Source of the DNA: an uncultured Lachnospiraceae bacterium
GTDB lineage: Bacteria > Bacillota > Clostridia > Lachnospirales > Lachnospiraceae
Assembly: GCA_910585895.1 (NCBI GenBank)
Contig: CAJUHY010000031.1
Location: 1 to 31,311 of the forward strand
Length of the DNA stretch: 31,311 nt
Reading direction: 5' to 3'
Position numbers and translations under genes: made by a program. Positions 16,281 to 24,992 of this stretch are shown here, in pieces (positions within the stretch are counted from its first letter, which is position 1; each line of letters opens with the position of its first letter). Below the pieces are notes generated by a model. The model was given only the letters and a program-made list of their open reading frames with translations, searched no databases and was not told where the DNA came from.

Positions 16281-16751
16281 TTAGGATATCGGATGTTCTT
16301 TGATATACTGTTCCATAATCGCCGCTGCCATGCGCACCAGTTTGGGACAGGGACGTTTCTTATAATATCCCTCCGTGCGCTTTTCCGGAGTCGGTTCCTG
16401 CCGTTTCTCAGTCAGTCCTAACAACTCCCGGCACACAATGGAACCATTCTCTGTCTCGTATGCTCTGGCAAGCTCCTGCACTCGCTTATAGTGGTCTGCT
16501 TTTTCCTGCTGCGCCCCCGGCGTATCATAACCATAGAGCAGCCCCACGGTCATAAACATCCCGCTGACTGCACCGCAGACCTCCCTGAGTCTCCCCATTC
16601 CTCCTCCAAAAGAAGAACTAAGACGCGCTGCCGCCTTTTCATCCATGCCGTATAAATCGCAAAAAGCCAGAAATACAGCCTGGGAACAATTATAACCCTT
16701 GCGAAAATTTTCTTCCGCAATCTCTCCATACTTGCTGTTTTCTATGTCCAT
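16281..16751 (-). CDS. C_GCAxxG_C_C family (redox-type) protein
   Basis: A 156-residue protein matching the C_GCAxxG_C_C family. It has GYNCSQAV (Cys22), VCGAVSGMFMTVGLLYG (Cys59, the CGAxxG core), SIVCRELLG (Cys107) and RPCPKLV (Cys135). The four conserved cysteines suggest metal or redox chemistry, and members are common in anaerobes, but no reaction is established. The ATG at 16749-16751 follows GGAGGTAAGGT. It is 12 bases after nadC and 69 before the secreted protein, within the large operon. No transmembrane segment is seen. Confidence 0.88.
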   Translation of the reverse strand: MDIENSKYGEIAEENFRKGYNCSQAVFLAFCDLYGMDEKAAARLSSSFGGGMGRLREVCGAVSGMFMTVGLLYGYDTPGAQQEKADHYKRVQELARAYETENGSIVCRELLGLTEKRQEPTPEKRTEGYYKKRPCPKLVRMAAAIMEQYIKEHPIS

Positions 16752-16763
16752 ACCTTACCTCCT

Positions 16764-17621
16764 TTATGCCAATGTGTGAAGGTTCTTGAGCGAAATGTCC
16801 ATAATCGGCGCCGAGTGTGTCAGCGCACCGCTGGAAATATAATCTACACCCAGAGAAATATAGCGTTCAATGTTCTCTTTCGTCACATTGCCGGAACACT
16901 CAATCTCCGCCCTGCCGTCCACAAAAGCAATCGCTTTTTGCATTTCCTCCACGCTCATATTATCCAACATAATAATGTCTGCGCCGGCCTCCACAGCATC
17001 CTGTACCATTTCTACCGTCTCACACTCAATCTCAATTTTTCGCACGAAGGGAGCGTACTCTTTCGCCATCTGAACAGCTTCTTTCACGCCTCCTGCAGCT
17101 CCGATATGATTGTCCTTGAGCAGTACGCCATCCGAAAGGTTGTAACGGTGGTTGTAGCCGCCGCCAGTCTTTACGGCATATTTTTCAAAAATTCGGTTAT
17201 TGGGCGTCGTCTTTCTGGTATCCAAAAGTTTGACCTTGCTGCCCTCTAAAAGTCTGGCAATGGAATTGGTATAGGTAGCAATTCCGCTCATACGCTGAAG
17301 ATAATTCAGGGCTGTACGCTCACCCGACAAAATTGCCCGGATATCCCCGGTAATAGTTCCAATCACTTCTCCGTTTTTTACCTTATCCCCATCAGAAAAT
17401 GAGAAATCAACTTTAATATCCTCATCTAACAACTCAAAAACTCTTTGAAACACACCGAGCCCGGCAAGCACGCCGTCCTGTTTGCAGATAAGCTGGGCTT
17501 CCCCTTTTTGTGCTTCCCGCATCACGGCATTGGTGCTCACATCCTCACTGGAAATGTCTTCTTTCAGCGCGCCCAGAATTAAATCATCCACATTTAACGT
17601 CATGGTTATGTTGTTGTTCAT
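16764..17621 (-). CDS. nadC: Nicotinate-nucleotide pyrophosphorylase (carboxylating)
   Basis: A 285-residue quinolinate phosphoribosyltransferase that turns quinolinate and PRPP into nicotinate mononucleotide, the third step of de novo NAD synthesis. Family blocks are SGERTALNYLQRMSGIAT, LLDTRKTTPNNR (substrate-binding Arg and Lys), GGGYNHRYNLSDGVLLKDNHI, IECET and IMLDNMS. The length is normal. The start at 17619-17621 lies inside the end of nadB, a 38-base overlap, with AGGA about 12 bases upstream; translational coupling is likely. nadB precedes it, but nadA is absent here. Confidence 0.96.
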   Translation of the reverse strand: MNNNITMTLNVDDLILGALKEDISSEDVSTNAVMREAQKGEAQLICKQDGVLAGLGVFQRVFELLDEDIKVDFSFSDGDKVKNGEVIGTITGDIRAILSGERTALNYLQRMSGIATYTNSIARLLEGSKVKLLDTRKTTPNNRIFEKYAVKTGGGYNHRYNLSDGVLLKDNHIGAAGGVKEAVQMAKEYAPFVRKIEIECETVEMVQDAVEAGADIIMLDNMSVEEMQKAIAFVDGRAEIECSGNVTKENIERYISLGVDYISSGALTHSAPIMDISLKNLHTLA

Positions 17622-18903
17622 ATGCTTTTTTCATCCTTTCTATTTCCTGCAGCACCATTCTTCTGTTTTCCTGCTGCATTCTTTTCCTGTCCGTATACCT
17701 CTCCGGTTGAAAGCTGACCCTGGCTTGGGGCTGCTCCTGCTGCCTGGCAGCCGTAATATCCTGCGCCGCCCTCCTGGCAAATACCAAACTCTCCAACAAT
17801 GAATTGCTGGCAAGGCGGTTTGCGCCATGTACGCCGTTACAACTGGTCTCTCCTACAGCATACAGCTGCTGCATAGAAGTTCTCCCCTCCAAATCTGACT
17901 GGATTCCTCCCATGAAGTAATGCTGGCCTGGCACAACCGGGATACATTCCTTAGTCACATCATATCCCTCTTCCAGACACCTTTTATATATATTGGGAAA
18001 ATGACCTAAAATGTCTTCTCTGGCAATTTTCTCCATAGACAGCCACACATAAGGCTTGCCATCCTTCGCCATCTGTTCTTCAATGGCATGTGTCACCACG
18101 TCCCGCGGCAGAAGTTCATCCACAAACCGCTCCATTCCGGCATTATAGAGCAGCGCCCCCTCTCCGCGTACTGATTCGGAAATCAGAAAACTCCTGCCTG
18201 GTTTCTTGGAATACAGGGTGGTGGGATGGATTTGCACAAAATTTACATCCTGAAGCGCAATGTTATGACGCAATGCAATCGCTATCCCATCCCCCGTCAA
18301 ATGGGAAAAATTGGTGGAATGTCGGTACAGACCGCCGATACCGCCGCAGGCGAGCACCGTGTATCCGGCATACAGGGGCTGCACCCTGCCGTGGCTGTCC
18401 GCAACCACCACGCCATGACAGACATTATCCTCACATAGCACGTCTATCATCTCCGTATGCTCATATATCGTTATATTGCTGCGCTCTTGCACCTGATTTA
18501 ACAGTTTGCCGGTAATCTCTTTGCCGGTGATATCCTCGTGGAACAAAATCCTTGGCCGCGAGTGCCCGCCTTCCCTGGTAAATGCCAATTCTCCATTCTG
18601 CCGCTCAAACTGCACGCCATAACCAATCAAAAGGTCTATAATCTGTCTGGAACTGCGAATCATCATCTCCACAGACTGCGGATTATTTCGATAATGCCCC
18701 GCTTTCATAGTATCCTCATAATACGAATCATAGTCCTCCTCGGACCTCAGCATACAGATTCCCCCCTGAGCCAGAAAAGAATCACTGTCCTCGACCGCCT
18801 CTTTGGTGATTACGGTTATTTTTGTACTTTCCGGCAGCTGCAGCGCACCAAACAGTCCGGCAGCTCCAGTACCTACAATTACAACATCTGTCTCTCTGTC
18901 CAT
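17584..18903 (-). CDS. nadB: L-aspartate oxidase, short form
   Basis: A 439-residue FAD enzyme that oxidises L-aspartate to iminoaspartate for quinolinate formation. It shows the FAD-binding VGTGAAGL at the N-terminus, SFLAQGG, the active-site TREGGHSRPRILFHEDITGK, QIHPTTLY, ISESVRGEGALL, and the C-terminal FAD-contact block GANRLASNSLLESLVFARRAA. It then ends about 50 residues later. E. coli and Bacillus enzymes run to about 530-540 residues with a further helical domain. The stop lies in sequence overlapping nadC, with no sign of frameshift. Short forms occur in other clostridia, so this is probably natural. The ATG follows AGGAGGCATC; the gene is 19 bases after parC. Confidence 0.92.
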   Translation of the reverse strand: MDRETDVVIVGTGAAGLFGALQLPESTKITVITKEAVEDSDSFLAQGGICMLRSEEDYDSYYEDTMKAGHYRNNPQSVEMMIRSSRQIIDLLIGYGVQFERQNGELAFTREGGHSRPRILFHEDITGKEITGKLLNQVQERSNITIYEHTEMIDVLCEDNVCHGVVVADSHGRVQPLYAGYTVLACGGIGGLYRHSTNFSHLTGDGIAIALRHNIALQDVNFVQIHPTTLYSKKPGRSFLISESVRGEGALLYNAGMERFVDELLPRDVVTHAIEEQMAKDGKPYVWLSMEKIAREDILGHFPNIYKRCLEEGYDVTKECIPVVPGQHYFMGGIQSDLEGRTSMQQLYAVGETSCNGVHGANRLASNSLLESLVFARRAAQDITAARQQEQPQARVSFQPERYTDRKRMQQENRRMVLQEIERMKKAYEQQHNHDVKCG

Positions 18904-18922
18904 GATGCCTCCTGTATCTTAT

Positions 18923-21163
18923 CTATCTCTTTACGCCTTTTCCATCACGGCAGGCTACCCTGAGCCTGTGCAACATAATCTGCTTGTCCTTTTCTTCAAT
19001 CACACACTCCTCGTCGCCCAGAAGATAGGCTGCTTTCAGACGGTCATTCTCATCAATCTTCATACCGCGAACACCGATAGCGCCTTTCTTTTTCTGTGGC
19101 ACGCCCGCCGACTCAAAACGCAGGAACATTCCCTTTTCCGTTTGCAGGACAATACTCTCTCCCTCCGTCTCATTTAACATCTCCACCATGATGAGTTTCT
19201 CCCCCTCATTCAGCTTCGTTGCCGCCGTTGTACGTTTAGAAACATCAAATTCCGCTCCCTCTACCTGTTTGAGCATACCTGCACTGTTGACAAACAAAAG
19301 CCTTCTGCCAAAAAGACTGTTTAGATTGTTGATATATACAATTGTTTCCTCGCTGCTATTGTAATTGCTTATATTGTCAAGGGGCGTTCCCTTATCGCGG
19401 AATTTTCCATAAGGGAGGTCTAAAATCTTAACCAGATGAAGCTGCCCTTTATCTGTGAAAATGCAAAGCTTGTCTGTATTCATACAGCGGATGACATATC
19501 TGCTCTCCCCGTCGGCTGCCTCCTGATTCCTCTCATAGGCTGACACATCAATGGTCTTCACATAGCCAAAACGGTCCATCAAAAGGATTATGGGCATCTC
19601 TTCTATTTTCTTCTCTTCATAGACTGCTTCTCTGGCATTTTCAATGCTGGTCTTTCTTGGCATTCCATATTCTTTCTGGAATCGGTTCAGTTCCTTAACA
19701 ATCACCTTGGCCATGGCGCTGCGGCTTCCTAAAATCTCTTCATATTTCGCTATATTAGCCAATGTCTCCTTATGCTCCTTCATCAAAGCCTCAATTTCCA
19801 GACCAATCAGCTTATACAAGCGCATCTCCAAAATTGCTGTTGCCTGCCGCTCGGTAAAACAAAGGTTTTTGGCATCTGCCTCCGAGCCTTTGTAGCGAAA
19901 CTTGATTTTCTCCGTATTGCCATGCATCAGGCAGTTTTTGGCATCCTTGATATTCTTGGAACCGCGCAGGATTTCAATAATCAGGTCAATCACGTCACAT
20001 GCCTGAATTAAGCCTTCCTGAACCTCTTTCTTATCAAGCTCTTTCGCCAGCAATGTCCTGTATTTCCTGGTGGCAAGCTCATACTGAAAATTCACATGAT
20101 GCCTGATAATCGGCACAAGTCCCAGCGTCTCCGGTCTTCCATCCGTCACTGCAAGCATGTTGACGCCAAATGTATCTTCCAGGCGGGTCTTTTTATAGAG
20201 CATATTACAGAGATTCTCCACATCCGCTCCTTTTTTCAGTTCCAGCACAATGCGGATGCCCTCTTTCGAGGACTGATTGGAAATATCCACGATATCTCCG
20301 GTCTTTTTCGCCTCCACCAGATGATAGACATCCATAAGGAATTTGCCGATATTTGCGCCCACCATCGTGTAGGGTATCTCCGTGATGACCAGACGCTGCC
20401 TGCCGCCTTTTACCTGCTCTGTCTCCACCTTCCCGCGAATCTTAACCTTACCAGCCCCGGTCTCATAAATATTTAACAAGTCGTCCTGATTGACCACGAT
20501 TCCTCCGGTTGGAAAATCCGGTCCTTTGATAAATTCCATCATTTCCTCTGTTGTAATGTCAGGATTTTTCATGTAGGCTTTGACACCCTCAATTACCTCT
20601 GAGAAATTATGCGGCGGAATACTCGTTGCCATGCCTACGGCAATTCCCTCTGCGCCATTGATTAAAAGATTTGGCACTCGTACCGGAAGCACGGATGGCT
20701 CTTTTTCCGTCTCGTCAAAATTAGGCACAAAGTCCACTACATCCTTGTCCAGGTCTGCAAGGTACGCCTCCTGGGTAATTTTCATCAGACGCGCTTCCGT
20801 ATAACGCATCGCCGCTGCACCATCGCCCTCGATGGAGCCGAAATTACCATGCCCATCCACAAGTGGAAGCCCTTTTTTGAACTCCTGCGCCATCACAACA
20901 AGCGCCTCGTAAATGGAACTGTCTCCATGGGGATGATATTTACCCATCGTGTCCCCCACTATCCTCGCACATTTCCGGTATGGCCTGTCATGCCGGATTC
21001 CCAGCTCATGCATATCATAAAGCGTCCTGCGCTGTACCGGCTTTAAGCCATCCCTGATATCCGGCAGCGCCCTTGCCACAATCACGCTCATAGCATAATC
21101 TATATATGATTTCTGCATCAGCTCCGAATATTCGGTGCGGATAATCTGTTCATTCTGCTGCAT
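18923..21163 (-). CDS. parC: Type IIA topoisomerase subunit A, topoisomerase IV-like (ParC)
   Basis: A 746-residue DNA-cleaving subunit. The ATG at 21161-21163 follows AAAGGAACAGACC; the longer frame to 21214 lacks a site. The winged-helix region has GLKPVQRRTLYDM and KYHPHGDSSIYEALVVMAQ, and the catalytic Tyr121 sits in AMRYTEARL. The C-terminal beta-pinwheel begins near residue 490. The GyrA-box (QRRGGKG-type) expected at its start in gyrase is absent; the corresponding stretch reads YERNQEAADGE. This supports a decatenating topoisomerase IV over gyrase. Quinolone-contact positions carry Ser82 and Glu86, the usual sensitive residues. The partner gene lies immediately upstream. Confidence 0.88.
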   Translation of the reverse strand: MQQNEQIIRTEYSELMQKSYIDYAMSVIVARALPDIRDGLKPVQRRTLYDMHELGIRHDRPYRKCARIVGDTMGKYHPHGDSSIYEALVVMAQEFKKGLPLVDGHGNFGSIEGDGAAAMRYTEARLMKITQEAYLADLDKDVVDFVPNFDETEKEPSVLPVRVPNLLINGAEGIAVGMATSIPPHNFSEVIEGVKAYMKNPDITTEEMMEFIKGPDFPTGGIVVNQDDLLNIYETGAGKVKIRGKVETEQVKGGRQRLVITEIPYTMVGANIGKFLMDVYHLVEAKKTGDIVDISNQSSKEGIRIVLELKKGADVENLCNMLYKKTRLEDTFGVNMLAVTDGRPETLGLVPIIRHHVNFQYELATRKYRTLLAKELDKKEVQEGLIQACDVIDLIIEILRGSKNIKDAKNCLMHGNTEKIKFRYKGSEADAKNLCFTERQATAILEMRLYKLIGLEIEALMKEHKETLANIAKYEEILGSRSAMAKVIVKELNRFQKEYGMPRKTSIENAREAVYEEKKIEEMPIILLMDRFGYVKTIDVSAYERNQEAADGESRYVIRCMNTDKLCIFTDKGQLHLVKILDLPYGKFRDKGTPLDNISNYNSSEETIVYINNLNSLFGRRLLFVNSAGMLKQVEGAEFDVSKRTTAATKLNEGEKLIMVEMLNETEGESIVLQTEKGMFLRFESAGVPQKKKGAIGVRGMKIDENDRLKAAYLLGDEECVIEEKDKQIMLHRLRVACRDGKGVKR

Positions 21164-21244
21164 GGTCTGTTCCTTTCTATATATATAATGCAGTTCTGCC
21201 CACGCCATTCGCAAGGTTTTATGCCTCGCATTCTCAACTGTGAA

Positions 21245-23167
21245 CTATATATCTAACTCTGCATCATGCGCATGTTCATGAATAAATTCTCTCCGGGGAA
21301 GGACCTCCGTGCCCATCAGCATCTCTGTTACGTCCGAGGCCATCCTTGCATCCTCAATTTCCACTTTCTTGAGCATACGCGTCTGTGGATTCAAGGTCGT
21401 CTCCCAAAGCTGCTCCGCATCCATCTCCCCCAGTCCTTTGTACCGCTGCAAAGTAAACGGGCCCCTATGGCGTTTCCTGTATTTCTCCAAGGCAATATCA
21501 TCATACAGATATTCTTCCTCACCTTTGCTGGGAATCGCCTTATATAATGGAGGCATAGCAATATAGACATGCCCTTCAAAAATTAATTCCGGCATAAAGC
21601 GGTAAAACAGCGTCAGCAGCAATGTAGAAATATGGGCGCCGTCCACATCCGCATCCGCCATCACAATAATCTTGTCATATCGCAATTTGGATATATCAAA
21701 ATCATTGCCGTAACCCTCTGAAAAACCGCAACCAAAAGCATTAATCATCGTCTTAATTTCCGCATTGGCAAGCACTTTGTCAATACTTGCTTTCTCAACA
21801 TTAAGAATCTTCCCTCGTATCGGCAGGATTGCCTGGTAATTGCGGTCTCTGGCAGTCTTTGCCGAACCGCCTGCGGAATCTCCCTCCACAATGAAAATCT
21901 CACAGATAGAAGCGTCCCTGCTTTCGCAGTTGGCAAGTTTGCCATTAGAATCAAAAGAAAACTTCTGCTTCATCAAAAGGTTGGTCTTTGCTTTCTGCTC
22001 CGTCTTGCGGATTTTTGCCGCCTTTTCTGCACAGGCAATCACTTTTTTGAGATTTTCCAGATTCTTATCAAAATAGAGTTGTATCTCCTCCCCGGTAACC
22101 TTGCTGGTGACACGTGCCGCATCCTGATTATCGAGCTTGGTCTTTGTCTGCCCCTCAAATCTGGGCATGGGATGTTTGATGGAAATAACTGCTGTCAGGC
22201 CATTGCGCACATCCGCACCGGTAAAGTTGGTATCCTTTTCCTTTAACACGCCCAGCTCCCTGGCATAATTATTGATAACTGTCGTAAACACCGCCTTAAA
22301 TCCAGTCAGGTGTGTTCCACCCTCAGCGTTGTAGATATTATTACAGAAGCCCAGTACGTTTTCACGAAATTCATTGATATACTGGAACGCCGCTTCCACC
22401 GTAATCCCTTCGCTTTCTCCCTGGAAATATACAACCTCATGAACTGCTTCCACCTTACGGTTCAAATCCTTGACAAAGCCGATAATTCCCTCCTCCTCGT
22501 GGAACTCAATATGCTCCGCAACATCCCCGCGCTTATCCTCATAGACAATCGTCAATCTGGGATTCAGGTAGGCAGTCTCGTGAAGACGGCTCTTGACATC
22601 TTCCTCCTTAAAATAGGTCTTCTCAAAAATTTCCGGGTCCGGCAGAAAGTTAATTTTCGTCCCTGTCTTACGCGTTTTGCCGATTACCGGAAGCAGCCCC
22701 CGTTCCAATTCTACTACAGGGTTGCCGCGCTCATACCTGTCATGATGGATTTTGCCGTCCAAATACACCTCCAAATCCAGATAAACAGATAAGGCATTGA
22801 CCACTGAAGAACCTACGCCATGAAGCCCGCCGCTGGTCTTATAGGCATCGTTATCGAATTTGCCCCCGGCGTGAAGTGTGGAAAACACCAGACGTGCTGC
22901 CGCTACGCCTTTTTCATGCAGACCCACTGGTATGCCGCGTCCATTATCCTCAACCGTACAGGAACCATCCTTTTCCAGAGTCACCTTAATTCTATCACAA
23001 AATCCTGCCAGATGTTCATCGACAGAATTATCTACAATTTCGTAAATTAAATGATTTAAACCTTTGCGGGACACACTCCCGATATACATACCCGGCCTTT
23101 TCCTTACGGCTTCCAAACCTTCCAGCACCGTAATATTCCCGGCGCCGTATTCCTGTTTCTCTGCCAT
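21245..23167 (-). CDS. parE: Type IIA topoisomerase subunit B, topoisomerase IV-like (ParE)
   Basis: A 640-residue ATPase subunit. A GHKL ATP-binding domain holds EIVDNSVDEHLAG, VEDNGRGIPVG and TSGGLHGVGSSVVNAL. A transducer domain with QTKTKLDN follows, then TOPRIM with EGDSAGGSAK and DADVDGAHI, and a C-terminal region with RYKGLGEMD. It loads ATP-driven strand passage with the A subunit encoded 81 bases downstream. The ATG at 23165-23167 follows AGGGAGAAAAAG. It is assigned to topoisomerase IV because its partner lacks the GyrA-box; sequence alone separates GyrB and ParE poorly. A GCGAGG/CCTTGC hairpin lies in the parE-parC gap. Confidence 0.87.
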   Translation of the reverse strand: MAEKQEYGAGNITVLEGLEAVRKRPGMYIGSVSRKGLNHLIYEIVDNSVDEHLAGFCDRIKVTLEKDGSCTVEDNGRGIPVGLHEKGVAAARLVFSTLHAGGKFDNDAYKTSGGLHGVGSSVVNALSVYLDLEVYLDGKIHHDRYERGNPVVELERGLLPVIGKTRKTGTKINFLPDPEIFEKTYFKEEDVKSRLHETAYLNPRLTIVYEDKRGDVAEHIEFHEEEGIIGFVKDLNRKVEAVHEVVYFQGESEGITVEAAFQYINEFRENVLGFCNNIYNAEGGTHLTGFKAVFTTVINNYARELGVLKEKDTNFTGADVRNGLTAVISIKHPMPRFEGQTKTKLDNQDAARVTSKVTGEEIQLYFDKNLENLKKVIACAEKAAKIRKTEQKAKTNLLMKQKFSFDSNGKLANCESRDASICEIFIVEGDSAGGSAKTARDRNYQAILPIRGKILNVEKASIDKVLANAEIKTMINAFGCGFSEGYGNDFDISKLRYDKIIVMADADVDGAHISTLLLTLFYRFMPELIFEGHVYIAMPPLYKAIPSKGEEEYLYDDIALEKYRKRHRGPFTLQRYKGLGEMDAEQLWETTLNPQTRMLKKVEIEDARMASDVTEMLMGTEVLPRREFIHEHAHDAELDI

Positions 23168-23192
23168 CTTTTTCTCCCTTTCCTTTTATGCC

Positions 23193-23981
23193 TTACCCTA
23201 TAATTATTAAATCTTCCCTTAATTCTTCGCAATTCCGGTAACGTTTGGCCGGCTCCTCCCAGGTACATGTTCGGATAACCTGCGCCAGTTTGCGGGGCAT
23301 GGAACGTTTCAGACTACGTACAGAGAACTCCTTTGCCTCTGCCTTACAGGGAGACTTGCCTGTCAAAAGTTCGTACATTGTCCTGCCCAGCGCATAAATA
23401 TCCGTCCGCGCATCGATAGCTTTCCCGCTGTCAAATTGCTCTGGAGCCGCATAACCTCTGGTTCCCAGCCGCAGCCTGGAACCTCCTGCTTCTTTTCCCA
23501 ACTCCAGAACTGCTCCAAAATCTATCAGCCTGAGATTTCCTGCAGACTGTATCATAATATTATCCGGCTTCAAATCACAGTATATCATCGGCGGCTTATA
23601 GCTATGGAGATACGTGAGCATAAGGCATAAATCTTTTGCCCAGCGCACTACTTCCCCGGCAGGCTGCGGTCCCATCCTGTCCAGACGCTCTCTGGCAGTC
23701 TCACCCTCGAGATATTCCATGACAATATAGTCTGCCTTAGCCGTATGTAAAATATCAAAAATCTGCGGGAAATAAGGATAATTCAGTTTGCGTACAATTT
23801 CCGCTTCCCTGTATGCAAACTCATAAATCCGGCAGTCCAGAGATTTACTGATTTCCTTTATTGCCCGATTCTTTCCATCCACCATATCACCAGCAAGATA
23901 TACATGAGCGTTGCCGCCCCTGCCAAGCTGCCTTTTGATCTTATAGCGCTGTGCCAGCGCTTGCCCCAATTCTAATCCCAT
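23193..23981 (-). CDS. Soluble Hanks-type serine/threonine kinase, non-RD
   Basis: A 262-residue protein that is a kinase domain and little else. It has a glycine loop LGRGGNAHVY (20-28), Lys42 in AIKEI, the helix-C Glu59, a catalytic loop YCDLKPDN with Asp136 and Asn141, DFG at 154-156, and GTRGYAAPEQ. The HRD motif reads YCD, so the Arg that usually links to the activation loop is missing. There is no transmembrane helix or PASTA tail, unlike the PrkC family. The start ATG overlaps the end of gpsA by 10 bases with no good ribosome site, so it probably depends on coupling to gpsA translation. parE follows 25 bases on. Its substrates are unknown. Confidence 0.92.
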   Translation of the reverse strand: MGLELGQALAQRYKIKRQLGRGGNAHVYLAGDMVDGKNRAIKEISKSLDCRIYEFAYREAEIVRKLNYPYFPQIFDILHTAKADYIVMEYLEGETARERLDRMGPQPAGEVVRWAKDLCLMLTYLHSYKPPMIYCDLKPDNIMIQSAGNLRLIDFGAVLELGKEAGGSRLRLGTRGYAAPEQFDSGKAIDARTDIYALGRTMYELLTGKSPCKAEAKEFSVRSLKRSMPRKLAQVIRTCTWEEPAKRYRNCEELREDLIIIG

Positions 23982-24982
23982 TTACTCTGTTCATGTTCTG
24001 ATTTCCTGTCACGGAGCATCAATTCCTGCACTGCTTCTCCTACAGGTTTATCATCGAACAATACCAGATTTACCTGCTCTATAATCGGCATAGGCACCTG
24101 ATATTTCTGGGAAAGCCCCATCGCAGCCTTGGCAGAATAAATGCCCTCCACGACCATCTGTACTTCCTCTGTGGCTTCCTCCATAGTCTTCCCCTGCCCT
24201 ATCAGCATACCTGCTTTACGGTTCCTGCTGTGCCTGCTGGCACAGGTGACAATCAAATCACCGATACCGGTAAGCCCGCTGATTGTCTCGTACTTTGCAC
24301 CCATAGCAAGCGCAAGCCGCCCAATCTCCGTGATTCCCCTGGTAATCAAAGCCGCTTTCGTATTGTCTCCATAACCGAGCCCGTCTGCCATTCCGGCTGC
24401 CAGAGCAATGACATTCTTTAATGCCCCTCCCAACTCAATGCCAATCATGTCGGGGCTTGTGTATACACGGAACACATCGTTCATAAACACATTCTGCACA
24501 TACTCTGCCGCTTCCCTGGTCTTTGCCCCAGCCACACAAGTGGTTGGAAGCCGTCGTCCTACTTCTTCAGCATGGCTGGGTCCCGATAACACAGCAACTC
24601 TCGCCTGCGGAATCTCTTGCCCCACAATATCACTCAAAACCAGCAAGGTCTTTTCCTCTATGCCTTTTGCAACATTGACAATCAGCTGCCTATCCTCTAC
24701 AAAGGGCCTCATATTCCTTGCTGTACTCCTGGTAAATACGGAAGGCACTGCAAGCACCAGCAAATCCCGCTCCGCTATGGCTGCCTCAAGATTCGTAGTA
24801 AACCGTATCGATTCTGCTAAGATTACACCCGGAAGCTTCGTCACATGCTCCCGCTTCTCCTCAAGCATCCTGATTTCTTCCTCTATGACAGACCAGATGG
24901 TCACTTCATGTCCGTTATGCGAAAGCACCGATGCCAGGGCCGTTCCCCAGCTTCCTGCACCGATGATACTTACCTTAGCCAT
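23972..24982 (-). CDS. gpsA: Glycerol-3-phosphate dehydrogenase (NAD(P)+)
   Basis: A 336-residue enzyme that reduces dihydroxyacetone phosphate to sn-glycerol-3-phosphate, the backbone for phospholipids. It has the N-terminal Rossmann motif GAGSWGTALA, LVLAVPSVFTR, NVAKGIE, LSGPSHAEEV, and the catalytic LGGALKNVIALAAGMADGLGYGDNTKAALITRG split over the substrate domain. The ATG at 24980-24982 follows GAGGAAATAAAT and gives the normal N-terminus; the open frame extends 22 residues further without family similarity. It is 10 bases after plsY, which uses its product, and overlaps the kinase gene downstream. Confidence 0.96.
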   Translation of the reverse strand: MAKVSIIGAGSWGTALASVLSHNGHEVTIWSVIEEEIRMLEEKREHVTKLPGVILAESIRFTTNLEAAIAERDLLVLAVPSVFTRSTARNMRPFVEDRQLIVNVAKGIEEKTLLVLSDIVGQEIPQARVAVLSGPSHAEEVGRRLPTTCVAGAKTREAAEYVQNVFMNDVFRVYTSPDMIGIELGGALKNVIALAAGMADGLGYGDNTKAALITRGITEIGRLALAMGAKYETISGLTGIGDLIVTCASRHSRNRKAGMLIGQGKTMEEATEEVQMVVEGIYSAKAAMGLSQKYQVPMPIIEQVNLVLFDDKPVGEAVQELMLRDRKSEHEQSKWD

Positions 24983-24992
24983 ATTTATTTCC

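Noticed and set aside
18090..18515. Plus-strand Pro/Arg/His-rich frame of 141 codons opposite nadB
   Set aside because: Low-complexity composition is typical of an antisense shadow of a GC-rich gene region; no start signal is present.
21164..21244. Possible promoter or attenuator between parE and parC
   Set aside because: A GCGAGG/CCTTGC hairpin is present, but there is no T tract and no -35/-10 pair with acceptable spacing, so I did not split the operon here.
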